This document shows, in pieces, positions 25,600-34,786 of a stretch of DNA of 64,000 nucleotides. Source of the stretch: Kocuria sp. (GTDB taxonomy: Bacteria > Actinomycetota > Actinomycetes > Actinomycetales > Micrococcaceae). Made by a program: the position numbers and the translations under genes. The stretch spans positions 186,001-250,000 of the forward strand of contig JAUNHG010000003.1 in assembly GCA_030524035.1 (NCBI GenBank), in the 5' to 3' direction. Numbering within the stretch: the first letter of the stretch is position 1; every line of letters starts with the position of its first letter. The notes below the pieces were generated by a model that worked only from the letters and a program-made list of their open reading frames with translations, ran no database searches and was not told the DNA's origin.

Positions 25600-27336
25600 A
25601 TGGCCAGTATCACCGACTCATCGGTGGACGGCATGAACCCGGGCCGCCGTCACCACAGTGACGCTCACACCGGCAATCGCGGCCCCGCACCGGCACAGTT
25701 GCCAGCCAACGGCGATGGCTCCCCGGCGCAACCGAGCACTGGGCCCGTGGCTGTCATCCGCCGCGACTCAGCAGCTTCACCCTCCGAATCATCTGAGGAC
25801 GCCTCCGCCACCCCCCTGAGCAGTGAGAGCATTCCCGGGGACACCCCCACCTCCCACCCCGTCAGCACCTCCCCAAGGGACGACTGGCGCCTGCAATATG
25901 TATGGTCCATGCGAATTAGCGACGCCATCGCAATCATCATCACGTTGTTGCTAGCCCAACTAGGCCGCTTTGGTGCCGACGGAACTCCCGGAGGTAGCGA
26001 TCTCACCTGGGGTGGGGTCAACGTTAGTTACTGGTTTGTGGGCATTGTGCTCGGTGTGCTGTGGTGGAGCTGGTTGGAACTACGCGGCACCCGCGCTGTG
26101 CGGCTCATCGGCTACGGCATGGAAGAATCCCGGGAAGTTTCCACGGCGGTCATGATCTTCTTTAGTGCCGTCGCCATTTTCTCCTTTGCGCTGTCGCTGC
26201 CTTTCGCTCGTGGTTATGTTTTGATCGCTTTACCCACGGGTTTGGTGCTCTTAATCCTGGGGCGCTGGCTCCTACGTACCCGTCTGCTGCACCGTCGTAG
26301 GCGTAACAGGTCCGGAATGTCCCGCACCATGATTGTGGGACGTCAACGGGGTGTGCTGGAAACCACCCAGTCCCTCCAGGAAAATATGGAAGCCGGCCTG
26401 GCCCCCGTGGTGGCGTACTACCCATCCGGCAAACAACCCATACCTGCCAAGCTGCACAGTGTGGAAATCCGCAACGCCTTGCATCAGGGAGAACGCCCCA
26501 CAGTGGCAGGCATCCTCGAAGCAGCACACCACAACCGTGTTCAAACTCTGGTTCTCACCAATAACTCGCCACTTAGCTCAGCAGAGATCCGGCATTTGAG
26601 CTGGTACTTGGCCGACGCCAGAATTCGTCTGATCCTCAATACCGGTCTGACCGACATTGCCGGACCACGTATTCACACTCAGCAACTGGCCGGGTTGCCC
26701 CTCATTCACGTTTCTACCCCGAGGATGTCCCGCTCACGCCGAATACTCAAGCGCAGCATGGATATCCTGGGGTCACTTGCTGCTCTCACCATGCTCTCGC
26801 CCATCATGCTGGTGGTTGCCATCATGATTAAAGTCCATGACCGTGGACCTGTGTTCTTTGGACAGGAACGCGTAGGCCTGGACGGCAGCCGGTTCAAGAT
26901 GCTCAAGTTCCGTTCCATGTACACGGATGCCGAAGAACGTAAAGCTGCCTTGATGGCAGATAACGAGTCTCAGGGCGATGTGCTGTTCAAGATGAAAAAC
27001 GACCCCCGTGTGACCAAACCCGGCAGGATTCTGCGGCGGTACAGCCTGGACGAACTACCCCAGTTCGTGAACGTGCTCAAGGGAGAAATGTCGCTAGTGG
27101 GACCACGGCCTCCATTGGAGGTTGAAGTGGATAAGTACGAGGATTATGTCCACCGCAGACTGCGCGTAAAGCCCGGAATCACCGGTTTGTGGCAGGTTTC
27201 TGGCCGTTCAGACCTGGATTGGGATCAGTCCGTTCGTCTAGATCTGTACTACGTCGAAAACTGGTCGGTATTGGAGGACATCCTGATTCTGCTGCGCACC
27301 GTCAAAGCCGTGTTTGCGCCCTCCGGGGCGTACTGA
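25600..27336 (+). CDS. Polyprenyl-phosphate hexose-1-phosphate transferase (initiating sugar transferase)
   Basis: 578 residues. Residues 1-100 are disordered and Ser/Pro/Thr-rich; then about five hydrophobic segments, a CoA-binding-like domain with RTMIVGRQRGVLETTQSL, and the C-terminal bacterial sugar transferase domain: KRSMDILGSLAALTMLSPI, the KFRSM segment, RRYSLDELPQFVNVLKGEMS and SLVGPRPP, followed by KPGITGLWQVSGRS. This family (WbaP/CpsE type) transfers a sugar-1-phosphate from UDP-sugar to undecaprenyl phosphate, the first step of exopolysaccharide or teichuronic-type glycan synthesis. It may feed the glycosyltransferases and flippase of the 1-14 kb locus, although housekeeping genes lie between. 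Sugar specificity unknown. Confidence 0.92.
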   Translation: MASITDSSVDGMNPGRRHHSDAHTGNRGPAPAQLPANGDGSPAQPSTGPVAVIRRDSAASPSESSEDASATPLSSESIPGDTPTSHPVSTSPRDDWRLQYVWSMRISDAIAIIITLLLAQLGRFGADGTPGGSDLTWGGVNVSYWFVGIVLGVLWWSWLELRGTRAVRLIGYGMEESREVSTAVMIFFSAVAIFSFALSLPFARGYVLIALPTGLVLLILGRWLLRTRLLHRRRRNRSGMSRTMIVGRQRGVLETTQSLQENMEAGLAPVVAYYPSGKQPIPAKLHSVEIRNALHQGERPTVAGILEAAHHNRVQTLVLTNNSPLSSAEIRHLSWYLADARIRLILNTGLTDIAGPRIHTQQLAGLPLIHVSTPRMSRSRRILKRSMDILGSLAALTMLSPIMLVVAIMIKVHDRGPVFFGQERVGLDGSRFKMLKFRSMYTDAEERKAALMADNESQGDVLFKMKNDPRVTKPGRILRRYSLDELPQFVNVLKGEMSLVGPRPPLEVEVDKYEDYVHRRLRVKPGITGLWQVSGRSDLDWDQSVRLDLYYVENWSVLEDILILLRTVKAVFAPSGAY

Positions 27337-27451
27337 CCTGGCTGCGGCCAGGCAGCATCCACTTTCTGGCCCACACGCTATACTCGCTTCGGCTCGGCCC
27401 CCTCCCCTACCGGGGCCGGATAATCCTCTCCCCCCGAAGCTAGGTGAAAGC

Positions 27452-29134
27452 GTGACTCTGTCCAACGTCAAGCCACCCAAACCCCACGTGGTGGCTACCA
27501 GAACACTGTCCTCCCTGTCTATATCAGCGTCTTTAGCGCTCGCAGCCCTTATGGCTGTTACCCCCGCAGGCGCTACCGAAGACGTCCCGTCCGCCGCGGT
27601 GAGCGAAAGCCATGCCGCACAAAGCACACCACGGGGCGAGTTATCCCTCACCAACGGTGAGGTCATTTCGCACGACCCTGACGCAGTGGCATCCTATGAT
27701 GCTCCCGGGCTACCTGATGCGCCACCCAGCACGGGCGATAGCACCGGTGGCGCCACCATGGGTATGTATCACAAGAGCCTGGCGGAAGCAGCTCACCTAT
27801 CCCCAACCTCCGCGCATTCCATGGAACAAATCATGCAAGCATCCAATGATGACGGCGCGACTACGCCCATCCCTTCTGGCGAAAAGGACTCCTTGGCTCA
27901 GGCCAGTAATACGTGGCAACCAGCAGGTATCCAAGGAATGGATGTATCCGGCTGGCAACCATCCGTGAACTGGAGCGGGGAATACGCTATGGGCGCCCGC
28001 TTTGCTTACATCAAAGCAACCGAAGGCACCAGTTACCGCTCCCCTACCTTTAATAGTCAGTACATCGGCTCCTATCAGGTGGGCATGATCCGTGGGGCGT
28101 ACCACTTTGCGATTCCGTCCTTAAGTTCTTCCGGGGCCCAGCAGGCGGACTACTTTGTGAATAACGGGGGTGGGTGGTCGGCAGACGGCAGGACTTTGCC
28201 GGGTTTGTTGGACATTGAGTACAACCCGTACCCGGCTTACGGCAATATCTGCTACAACCTGACCCAGCAACAGATGCGCACCTGGATCAAGGACTTCTCG
28301 GATCGTTATAAGCAGCGCACGGGACGCCTACCGGCGATTTACACCACCACGGATTGGTGGATTCAGTGCACCGGAAATACCACCATGTTTAACGATCACC
28401 CCCTGCACATTGCTCGCTGGACCACATCACCCGGCCAGATGCCGAATGGATGGAGCGCATACGACATCTGGCAGTACTCAGAAACGGGGCCATTTTCCGG
28501 GGATTCCAATGTTTTTGGCGGCTCATGGGCCCAGCTGCAAGATCTAGCTCGCAATACCCAGTACAAACCGTTGGGTGGACGAACACCCACAGCAACGACA
28601 GGCCCTTTCCAGGATGTTTCCGCTAGTCATCAATTTGCGCAAGAAATCCGATGGGTGAAAGATCGCCAATTACTTCACGGCTGGCCAGATAACACGTTCC
28701 GCCCTTCGCAGAACACCGACCGTGCCGCCATGGCTGCCGTGGCTTACCGTTTGGCGGGTTCACCGACCTACACCCCACCTACCACCTCCCCGTACCGGGA
28801 TGTCACGACACAGCATCCTTTGTACAAAGAAATCGCCTGGGCGCGTTCCCGCGGATACTTGCAGGGATGGAGCGACGGCACATTCCGGCCCACGCAGAAC
28901 ATCACCCGCGACGCCACAGCAGCCATGTTCTGGCGAATGGCAGGAAACCCCTCATACACTGCACCGTCAACTTCCCGTTTCACGGACGTTCGCCCCGGCC
29001 AGCAGTTCTACCGGGAGATCCATTGGTTTGCCGCGCAAGGCATCACCACCGGGTGGCCTGATGGCACGTACCGTCCCCTGAATACCACCACCAGGGAAAC
29101 CACGGCAGCCTTCCTCTATCGTTACTCCAACTAG
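27452..29134 (+). CDS. Secreted GH25 lysozyme (muramidase) with three S-layer-homology repeats
   Basis: 560 residues from the GTG at 27452 (AGGTG at 5 nt); a frame reading further upstream lacks a signal sequence. A signal peptide is present, with a basic stretch, the hydrophobic SISASLALAALMAVTPAG and cleavage near AGATE. After a Ser/Ala-rich linker comes a GH25 domain: GMDVSGWQPSVNWS (catalytic Asp region), FAYIKATEGTSY, GAYHFA, LLDIEYN (acidic pair) and DIWQYSETG. Three SLH-like repeats end the protein (FQDVSASHQFAQEIRWVKDR, YRDVTTQHPLYKEIAWARSR, FTDVRPGQQFYREIHWFAAQ), each with a GWxDGTxRP-like turn. It should cut peptidoglycan at the surface while held by the SLH repeats to a pyruvylated cell-wall polymer. 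Confidence 0.93.
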   Translation: MTLSNVKPPKPHVVATRTLSSLSISASLALAALMAVTPAGATEDVPSAAVSESHAAQSTPRGELSLTNGEVISHDPDAVASYDAPGLPDAPPSTGDSTGGATMGMYHKSLAEAAHLSPTSAHSMEQIMQASNDDGATTPIPSGEKDSLAQASNTWQPAGIQGMDVSGWQPSVNWSGEYAMGARFAYIKATEGTSYRSPTFNSQYIGSYQVGMIRGAYHFAIPSLSSSGAQQADYFVNNGGGWSADGRTLPGLLDIEYNPYPAYGNICYNLTQQQMRTWIKDFSDRYKQRTGRLPAIYTTTDWWIQCTGNTTMFNDHPLHIARWTTSPGQMPNGWSAYDIWQYSETGPFSGDSNVFGGSWAQLQDLARNTQYKPLGGRTPTATTGPFQDVSASHQFAQEIRWVKDRQLLHGWPDNTFRPSQNTDRAAMAAVAYRLAGSPTYTPPTTSPYRDVTTQHPLYKEIAWARSRGYLQGWSDGTFRPTQNITRDATAAMFWRMAGNPSYTAPSTSRFTDVRPGQQFYREIHWFAAQGITTGWPDGTYRPLNTTTRETTAAFLYRYSN

Positions 29135-29151
29135 CGGAAACTGCGCCCAAC

Positions 29152-29192
29152 CACGTGGCCCTCCCCGCCCACCATGCGGGGAGGGCCACGTG
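29152..29192. terminator. 17-bp bidirectional terminator between the lysozyme gene and prs
   Basis: A perfect 17-bp GC-rich stem (29152-29168 with 29176-29192) with a 7-nt loop stands between the convergent stops at 29134 and 29209. TTATGT follows on the plus side. It is the strongest hairpin in the window. Confidence 0.88.
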
Positions 29193-29208
29193 TTATGTCG
29201 TGGAATGT

Positions 29209-30189
29209 TCAGGAACGCCCATTAAACAAGCTGGTGACAGAGCCATCCTCAAAGACTTCCTGGATAGCGCGGGCCAGTAATGGCGCGATAGACAAAACAT
29301 GCAAGTTATCAAAACGATGTTCTTGCGGAACCGGCAAAGTATCTGTGACCACCACAGCACGGGCACCACAGTGAGCTAAGCGTTCAACGGCAGGATCAGA
29401 GAACACAGCATGCGTAGCAGCAATAATGACGTCCTTCGCACCGTGTTCACGCAACACGTTCACCGCTCCAGAAATGGTTCCAGCGGTGTCAATCATGTCG
29501 TCAATCAACACACAGGTACGACCGTCCACCTGGCCCACCACTTCCTTAGACTCCGCCTGGTTGGGTCGATTAATGTCCCGGGTTTTGTGCACAAACGCCA
29601 ACGGGGAATGCCCTAGGAGCTCCGCCCACATTTCCGCCACACGCACACGACCGGTATCTGGAGAAACCACGGTGATGTTGTCCTCCCCTACCAAACCTTT
29701 GACGTGATCAGCCAGGATGGGGATGGCCATCAGGTGGTCCACCGGACCGTCAAAAAAACCTTGGATCTGGGCGGTGTGCAAATCCACTGACATCAGACGA
29801 TCAGCACCCGCCGTTTTGTAAAGGTCCGCCATTAGGCGCGCAGAGATCGGTTCACGACCCCGGTGTTTTTTATCCTGCCGCGCATAGGGGTAAAACGGAG
29901 ACACCACGGTGATCGAACGCGCGGATGCCCGCTTGAGGGCATCCAGCATGATCAGTTGTTCCATGATCCACTGGTTAATCGGGGCTGGGTGCGATTGGAT
30001 CAAGAAAGCATCCGCACCGCGAATGGACTCACCAAAACGCACGTAGGTTTCGCCATTAGCAAAGTCGTAAGCGTCTGTAGGAACGAGTTCTGTGCCCAGT
30101 TCACGGGCAACATCCTCAGCTAATTGCAGGTGCGCTCTGCCAGAGACCAGGACCATGCGGTTGTCTCCTGAGTTCAGGATCCCTGTCAT
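29209..30189 (-). CDS. prs: Ribose-phosphate pyrophosphokinase
   Basis: 326 residues. Start ATG 30189 overlaps the glmU stop by one base (TGATG); a GTG at 30192 is the alternative. Hallmarks are FANGETYVRFGESIRG, VVSPFYPYARQDKKHRGREP (the flexible catalytic loop), SVDLHTAQIQGFFDGPVDHL and the PRPP-binding loop VLIDDMIDTAGTISGA. It makes phosphoribosyl pyrophosphate from ribose 5-phosphate and ATP for nucleotide, His and Trp synthesis. The glmU-prs order is widespread in Gram-positive bacteria. Confidence 0.96.
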   Translation of the reverse strand: MTGILNSGDNRMVLVSGRAHLQLAEDVARELGTELVPTDAYDFANGETYVRFGESIRGADAFLIQSHPAPINQWIMEQLIMLDALKRASARSITVVSPFYPYARQDKKHRGREPISARLMADLYKTAGADRLMSVDLHTAQIQGFFDGPVDHLMAIPILADHVKGLVGEDNITVVSPDTGRVRVAEMWAELLGHSPLAFVHKTRDINRPNQAESKEVVGQVDGRTCVLIDDMIDTAGTISGAVNVLREHGAKDVIIAATHAVFSDPAVERLAHCGARAVVVTDTLPVPQEHRFDNLHVLSIAPLLARAIQEVFEDGSVTSLFNGRS

Positions 30190-31676
30190 CACGACTCGCT
30201 TTCGCTCTCCGTTGCAGTCTGTGCTGATCCGGCGGCTTGAGCAGCCTGCGCAGCGGCGGTGCCCGCGCGGTGCTCCACCACCCAGTTTTCCACGATCACT
30301 TGCCGACCTTCCGTGAGAGCCAAAGCACCCGCTGGAATGTCCTTACGGACCGTGGTGGACGCCCCCGAGTAGGCACCGTCTCCTACAGTGACGGGAGCCA
30401 CATACATATTGTCAGAACCCATGCGCACATGGTTGCCGATTGTGGTCCGGTGTTTGTTGACGCCGTCGTAGTTCACAAACACGCTGGCGGCCCCAATATT
30501 GGAATGCTCACCAATGGTGGCATCACCCACATAGGACAAGTGGGGAACTTTGGACCCTGTGCCGATTTCGGCATTCTTGGTTTCCACGAATGCGCCGATT
30601 TTGCCTTCATGGCCCAAATCAGTGCCGGGCCGCAGGTAAGAAAACGGACCAACGGTGGCGGAATCGCCAATACGGGAATCTGAACCGTGTGTGCGGACCA
30701 CGGTGGCGCCGCGGCCCACCCTCACGTTAGTCAAAGTGGTATCCGGGCCAATCACGGCGTCTTCGCCGATGGAGGTGGTCCCGTGCAATTGGGTGTTGGG
30801 GTGAATCACGGCATCCGGGGCAATGGCCACATCCGCTCCAATCCACGTGGTAGATGGATCAATGATCGTGACCCCGTTGCGCATGTGCGCTTCGGCAACC
30901 CGTTGCCGAAGATAAGCGCCCAGTTCAGCGAGCTGGACGCGATCGTTAGCGCCCTCAAGCTCCATGTAGTCGTCCATGACCAGGGCATCCACGGTTCCCC
31001 CGGCGGCACGCGCCAGTTTGGGAACGTCGGTTAAGTACATTTCCCCTTGAGCATTATTAGTGTCCACCTGGGCCAGACTGTCCCTCAGGACAGCTGCGTT
31101 AAACGCAAAAATTCCGGAGTTAATTTCTGTGACAGCACGCTCTTGCTCCGTGGCGTCCTTGAACTCCCGGATATCAGCAAAGTTCCCGTCCACATCACGC
31201 AAAATCCGACCGTATTTGGCGGGGTCCGGGTGGTGCGCGGTCAACACAGTTACCGCGTTGCCACGGGAATCGTGATGGGCAACAAGATCGTGCAGTGTGT
31301 CCGCCGTTAACAAGGGAACGTCACCGTAAGTGACCACCACGGTGCCTTCCAGCGGCTGTTGTTCATCCAGTTTTTGCAGCCCGGCCAAAACGGCAGAACC
31401 AGTTCCAGGGATTTCTGATTGATCTGCGATGAGGGCCTGGGGGTCCATATCCAGCACATGCTGGGCAACGCGATCCCGATCATGCCGCACCACCACAGCT
31501 AACCGCTGGGGTTGTAAGGTCCTGGCGGCCACCAAACTGTGCCCCACCATGGAACGCCCACCGATTTCGTGCATGATCTTCGGCAGTTTGGACTTCATCC
31601 GAGTACCTTGCCCGGCAGCCAACACAATGACGGCTGCGGGCGGGGCGATGGGCTGCTGGGCGTCAGTGGTGCTCAC
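30189..31676 (-). CDS. glmU: Bifunctional UDP-N-acetylglucosamine pyrophosphorylase / glucosamine-1-phosphate N-acetyltransferase
   Basis: 495 residues from the GTG at 31676 (GGGGAG 10 nt upstream); a GTG at 31727 adds 17 residues but has a poorer ribosome site. The N-terminal uridylyltransferase has LAAGQGTRMKSKLPKIMHEI, and the middle contains VVTYGDVPLL and NAQGEMYLTD. The C-terminal left-handed beta helix (hexapeptide repeats) has RPGTDLGHEGKIGAFVETKN, HLSYVGDATIGEHSNIGA and NYDGVNKHRTTIG. It makes UDP-GlcNAc, the entry point to peptidoglycan and many surface glycans. The C-terminal tail is Ala/Gln-rich and disordered. Confidence 0.96.
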   Translation of the reverse strand: MSTTDAQQPIAPPAAVIVLAAGQGTRMKSKLPKIMHEIGGRSMVGHSLVAARTLQPQRLAVVVRHDRDRVAQHVLDMDPQALIADQSEIPGTGSAVLAGLQKLDEQQPLEGTVVVTYGDVPLLTADTLHDLVAHHDSRGNAVTVLTAHHPDPAKYGRILRDVDGNFADIREFKDATEQERAVTEINSGIFAFNAAVLRDSLAQVDTNNAQGEMYLTDVPKLARAAGGTVDALVMDDYMELEGANDRVQLAELGAYLRQRVAEAHMRNGVTIIDPSTTWIGADVAIAPDAVIHPNTQLHGTTSIGEDAVIGPDTTLTNVRVGRGATVVRTHGSDSRIGDSATVGPFSYLRPGTDLGHEGKIGAFVETKNAEIGTGSKVPHLSYVGDATIGEHSNIGAASVFVNYDGVNKHRTTIGNHVRMGSDNMYVAPVTVGDGAYSGASTTVRKDIPAGALALTEGRQVIVENWVVEHRAGTAAAQAAQAAGSAQTATESESES

Positions 31677-31806
31677 GATGTGGCTGCTCCCCGTGATTTT
31701 CGGCAGACCCTCGATCAGCACAATCACCGCTCAACGGCACCGTAACCCCTAGGAACAGCACCCACTCGCGGTGAAACATCGAAGGGCATCGACTGATGTC
31801 GATGAG

Positions 31807-31878
31807 TTCCGCCTCTAGGATTCGAACCTAGACTCCACGGCTCCAAAGGCCGGGGTGCTGCCGTTACACCAAGGCGGA
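31807..31878 (-). tRNA. tRNA-Gln (anticodon UUG)
   Basis: Read on the minus strand the 72 bases fold as a tRNA: 7-bp acceptor TCCGCCT/AGGCGGA with discriminator A, D arm around GGTGTAACGGCAGC, anticodon loop CTTTGGA giving UUG at positions 34-36, and T arm with GGTTCGAATCC. No CCA is encoded. It lies between glmU and the disrupted ABC-F gene, 164 nt from the latter, but was not the integration target. Confidence 0.95.
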
Positions 31879-32041
31879 GCGCCGCTGACCACGGTCATAA
31901 CAATGACTTGCCAAGACACTGCCATGCCGATGGTTGTGCAGCACGTGCACGGTCAGTAACCCTATCATTTGCGTACTGTCCCCAAACCCCGTTGGCCCCA
32001 CCTCGGTCATACGCTGTGGCGGTTATTCGTAGGCTTGTGCT

Positions 32042-32489
32042 GTGGCTCATTTGTTGAACGGCGAGAATCTGTCCCTCTCTTTCCCCACCCGCACCGTCAT
32101 CAACGGTGTCACAGTGGGGCTTAACGGCGGTGACCGAATTGGGATTGTTGGCCGTAACGGGGATGGCAAATCCACGCTGATGAAAATACTGGCGGGTGCG
32201 CTGGAACCCGATACCGGCCGCGTGACTACCCGGTCCGGGGTAAGCATCGGTGTACTAGACCAAACCGATGCTTTAGAAGCGACGACCACAGTGGGGCAGG
32301 CGGTGGTCGGCTACCGCCCAGAACATGAATGGGCCGGGAACCCCAAGATCCGCGACGTCATCAGTGGTTTAGTGGCGGATCTTGCCTGGGACACCCCGGT
32401 GGGTGATTTATCCGGCGGGCAACGGCGTCGTGTGGCCTTGGCCGCACTGCTGACCCAGGACTGGGATGTTCTGTTTTTGGATGAACCCA
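32042..32489 (+). pseudogene. ABC-F ATPase gene interrupted by element insertion (5' fragment)
   Basis: A GTG start opens an ABC-F protein, MAHLLNGENLSLSFPTRTVI and Walker A GRNGDGKST, then the LSGGQRRRVALAALL signature. At Walker B the reading LFLDEPTNHLD expected of the family becomes LFLDEPNNSMG, so homology stops after about residue 149 near base 32489. The frame runs into unrelated, GC-richer DNA. Only the first part of the first nucleotide-binding domain remains, so no functional ABC-F can be made. Codon and base use match the left chromosomal part. The 3' half is expected beyond the far end of the element, outside the window. Confidence 0.88.
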
Positions 32490-32634
32490 ACAATTCGATG
32501 GGTTGTTCGTTCCGGACACCTCGATTCTACCGTCGTGGCAGGGCGACGTCACGCCCTGATACTCGACGTCGGGCCCGTGGGAGGCGGTCTGTCGTGCCGT
32601 GTCGCACCGTGCCGGTCGGGAGAGGTGGTCGCTG

Positions 32635-34443
32635 ATGGCTACACCGCTGCTGGGGGCCGAAGGGCTGCACTTGGAGTACCCGACGCGGGTGGTCTTCGAC
32701 TCGCTCTCGGTCGGGATCGAGGAGGGCGACCGGATCGGGATCGTCGGTCGCAACGGCGACGGCAAATCGAGCCTGCTGGGGATGCTCTCGGGGCAGATCG
32801 AGCCGCAGGCCGGCCGGGTCACCCGGCGCGGCGGCGTGCGGTTCGGCGTGCTCGGTCAGAGTGACGACCTCGATCCGGAGGCCACGGTCGGGTACTCGAT
32901 CGTCGGCGACGCTCCGGAGCATGAGTGGGCCAGCGATGCCCGCATCCGCGACGTGATCGGCGGGCTGGTCTCGGACATCTCCTGGGATGCGGTGATCGGC
33001 CGGCTCAGCGGAGGTCAGCGGCGCCGCGTAGCCCTCGCCGCCTTGCTGGTGGGTGACTACGAGCTCATCGCGCTAGATGAGCCTACGAACCATCTTGATG
33101 TGGAGGGCATCGCTTGGCTGGCTGAGCACATGAAGCGACGCTGGCCCAAGAACAGCGGCGGGCTGCTGGTCATCACGCACGATCGCTGGTTCCTCGATGA
33201 GGTCTGCACCGAGACCTGGGAGGTGCACGACGGCACGGTCGAGCCGTTCGAGGGCGGCTATGCCGCGTACGTGCTCCAGCGGGTCGAGCGGGACCGGATG
33301 GCGGCGGCGGCCGAGAGCAAGCGGCAGAACCTCATGCGCAAGGAGCTGGCCTGGCTGCGGCGGGGTGCTCCGGCGCGGACGTCGAAGCCGAAGTTCCGGA
33401 TCGACGCGGCCAACGAGCTGATCGCTGACGTGCCGCCGGTGCGCAACCCCATCGAGCTGCAGCGCGTCGCGGTGGCCCGGTTGGGCAAGCAGGTCGTGGA
33501 TCTGGAAGACGTGAGCGTGACCTTCGGGGATCGGAAGGTTCTCGATGACGTGACCTGGCGGATCGCTCCAGGTGAGCGAACCGGCGTCCTCGGCGCGAAC
33601 GGTGCGGGCAAGTCCACGCTGCTCGGGCTGATCTGCGGCACGCTGGAGCCGACCGAGGGCCGGGTCAAGCGGGGTAAGACGGTGCAGGTCGGTATCCTCG
33701 ATCAGCAGTTCTCCCAGCTCGCTGATATCGGCGGTGACCGGGTGCGCGAGGTCCTGGCCCGCACCAAGACCACGTTCCAGATCGACGGCAAGGACCTCAC
33801 CCCGGCGCAGCTGCTGGAACGGCTCGGCTTCGCCCGCGAACACCTCTCGGCACGGGTCGATGACCTCTCCGGCGGTCAGAAGCGGCGGCTGCAGCTGCTG
33901 ATGCTGTTGCTCAGCGAGCCGAACCTGCTGCTTCTCGATGAGCCGACGAACGATGTTGATGCGGACATGCTCGCGGCGCTGGAGGACCTGCTGGACTCCT
34001 GGCCGGGCACGTTGATAGTGGTCTCGCACGACCGCTACCTGCTGGAGCGGGTCACGGATCAGCAGTACGCGATCCTCGATGGCGGGCTGCGGCATGTGCC
34101 GGGCGGGGTGGATGAGTACCTGCGGCTGCGAGCCGCGCAGGAGCAGCAGGCCGTGACACCGTCGCCGATGAGCGCCCAGGCCGCCGAACAGAAGACGTCG
34201 TCGTCTTCGTCTTCGGAGTTGTCGGGTGCGGAGCGCCGGGCGGTGCAGAAGGAGATCGGCGCGGTCGAGCGTCGGTTGGAGAAGCTGTCGGGAATTATCG
34301 ACCGCATCCATCAGCGTCTCGCCGATCACGATCAGAGCGACTACGAGGGCCTGCAAGGCCATACTGATGAGCTTCGCCAAGCGGAGGATGAGGTCGCCGA
34401 ACTCGAAGAGCGGTGGCTGGAGCTATCCGAGTCGATCACCTGA
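32635..34443 (+). CDS. ABC-F family ATPase, complete copy carried by the element
   Basis: 602 residues from the ATG at 32635 (GAGAGG 9 nt before). Two nucleotide-binding domains: Walker A GRNGDGKSS and GANGAGKST, signatures LSGGQRRRVALAALL and LSGGQKRRLQLLMLL, Walker B ALDEPTNHLD and LLDEPTNDVD, a linker rich in Arg/Lys between the domains, and a C-terminal acidic coiled coil (EIGAVERRLEKLSGIIDRIH). No transmembrane part, as usual for ABC-F proteins, which act on ribosomes (translation factor or antibiotic protection type). It is an orthologue-like match to the fragment just upstream but differs in sequence and base composition. It probably substitutes for the interrupted gene; antibiotic resistance is possible but unproven. 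Confidence 0.92.
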   Translation: MATPLLGAEGLHLEYPTRVVFDSLSVGIEEGDRIGIVGRNGDGKSSLLGMLSGQIEPQAGRVTRRGGVRFGVLGQSDDLDPEATVGYSIVGDAPEHEWASDARIRDVIGGLVSDISWDAVIGRLSGGQRRRVALAALLVGDYELIALDEPTNHLDVEGIAWLAEHMKRRWPKNSGGLLVITHDRWFLDEVCTETWEVHDGTVEPFEGGYAAYVLQRVERDRMAAAAESKRQNLMRKELAWLRRGAPARTSKPKFRIDAANELIADVPPVRNPIELQRVAVARLGKQVVDLEDVSVTFGDRKVLDDVTWRIAPGERTGVLGANGAGKSTLLGLICGTLEPTEGRVKRGKTVQVGILDQQFSQLADIGGDRVREVLARTKTTFQIDGKDLTPAQLLERLGFAREHLSARVDDLSGGQKRRLQLLMLLLSEPNLLLLDEPTNDVDADMLAALEDLLDSWPGTLIVVSHDRYLLERVTDQQYAILDGGLRHVPGGVDEYLRLRAAQEQQAVTPSPMSAQAAEQKTSSSSSSELSGAERRAVQKEIGAVERRLEKLSGIIDRIHQRLADHDQSDYEGLQGHTDELRQAEDEVAELEERWLELSESIT

Positions 34444-34474
34444 TGGCTCCCTGCCGTCGAGCCTGCCGCATGAG

Positions 34475-34509
34475 TTCGCGCCTGCCGCTTCGTGAGCGGC
34501 AGGCGCGAA
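34475..34509. terminator. 15-bp hairpin terminator after the ABC-F gene
   Basis: TTCGCGCCTGCCGCT (34475-34489) pairs perfectly with AGCGGCAGGCGCGAA (34495-34509), loop TCGTG. It lies 31 nt after the ABC-F stop and 31 nt before the convergent small gene, so it can serve both. Confidence 0.8.
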
Positions 34510-34540
34510 TGCTGATGACGATGGTTGGGGGCCGGGATGC

Positions 34541-34777
34541 TCAGGCCTGCGGCGGTCCGTACTCGTTTCTTGTTTCGACGGGGGTGGGTTCTCGGTAGGT
34601 CTCGGGAACCTCGTCGGCGCGGCGACTGGCTCGTGATTCTCCGATCTCCTGCAAGGTGAGACGGATCAGCATCTCCGACAGCTTGTGCAGATCGGGTGGT
34701 TCGCGATGCACCGCCCTGATAGAGAAATGTCGTTCGTCGTACCGACGCCGCGAGGTCTTCTTCACGTACTTGCCCAT
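34541..34777 (-). CDS. Small hypothetical protein, basic N-terminus
   Basis: 78 residues beginning MGKYVKKTSRRRYDERHFSI, basic and arginine-rich at the start, then a helical stretch LHKLSEMLIRLTLQEIGE and a Pro/Arg tail. I do not recognise the family. The gene is followed by a strong shared terminator and lies 9 nt after the membrane-protein gene on the same strand, so the two probably form an operon. Its composition matches the element, and homologues would be expected in related integrative elements. No further function can be assigned. Confidence 0.6.
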   Translation of the reverse strand: MGKYVKKTSRRRYDERHFSIRAVHREPPDLHKLSEMLIRLTLQEIGESRASRRADEVPETYREPTPVETRNEYGPPQA

Positions 34778-34786
34778 CGTGCACTC

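Noticed and set aside
31807-31878. tRNA-Gln as the integration site of the element
   Set aside because: The tRNA is complete and lies 600 nt before the composition change; the junction is inside the ABC-F gene.
32042-32635. The extended frame joining the ABC-F fragment to foreign DNA as one 197-residue protein
   Set aside because: The last 45 or so residues are unrelated Arg-rich text read through the junction; not a real fusion gene.
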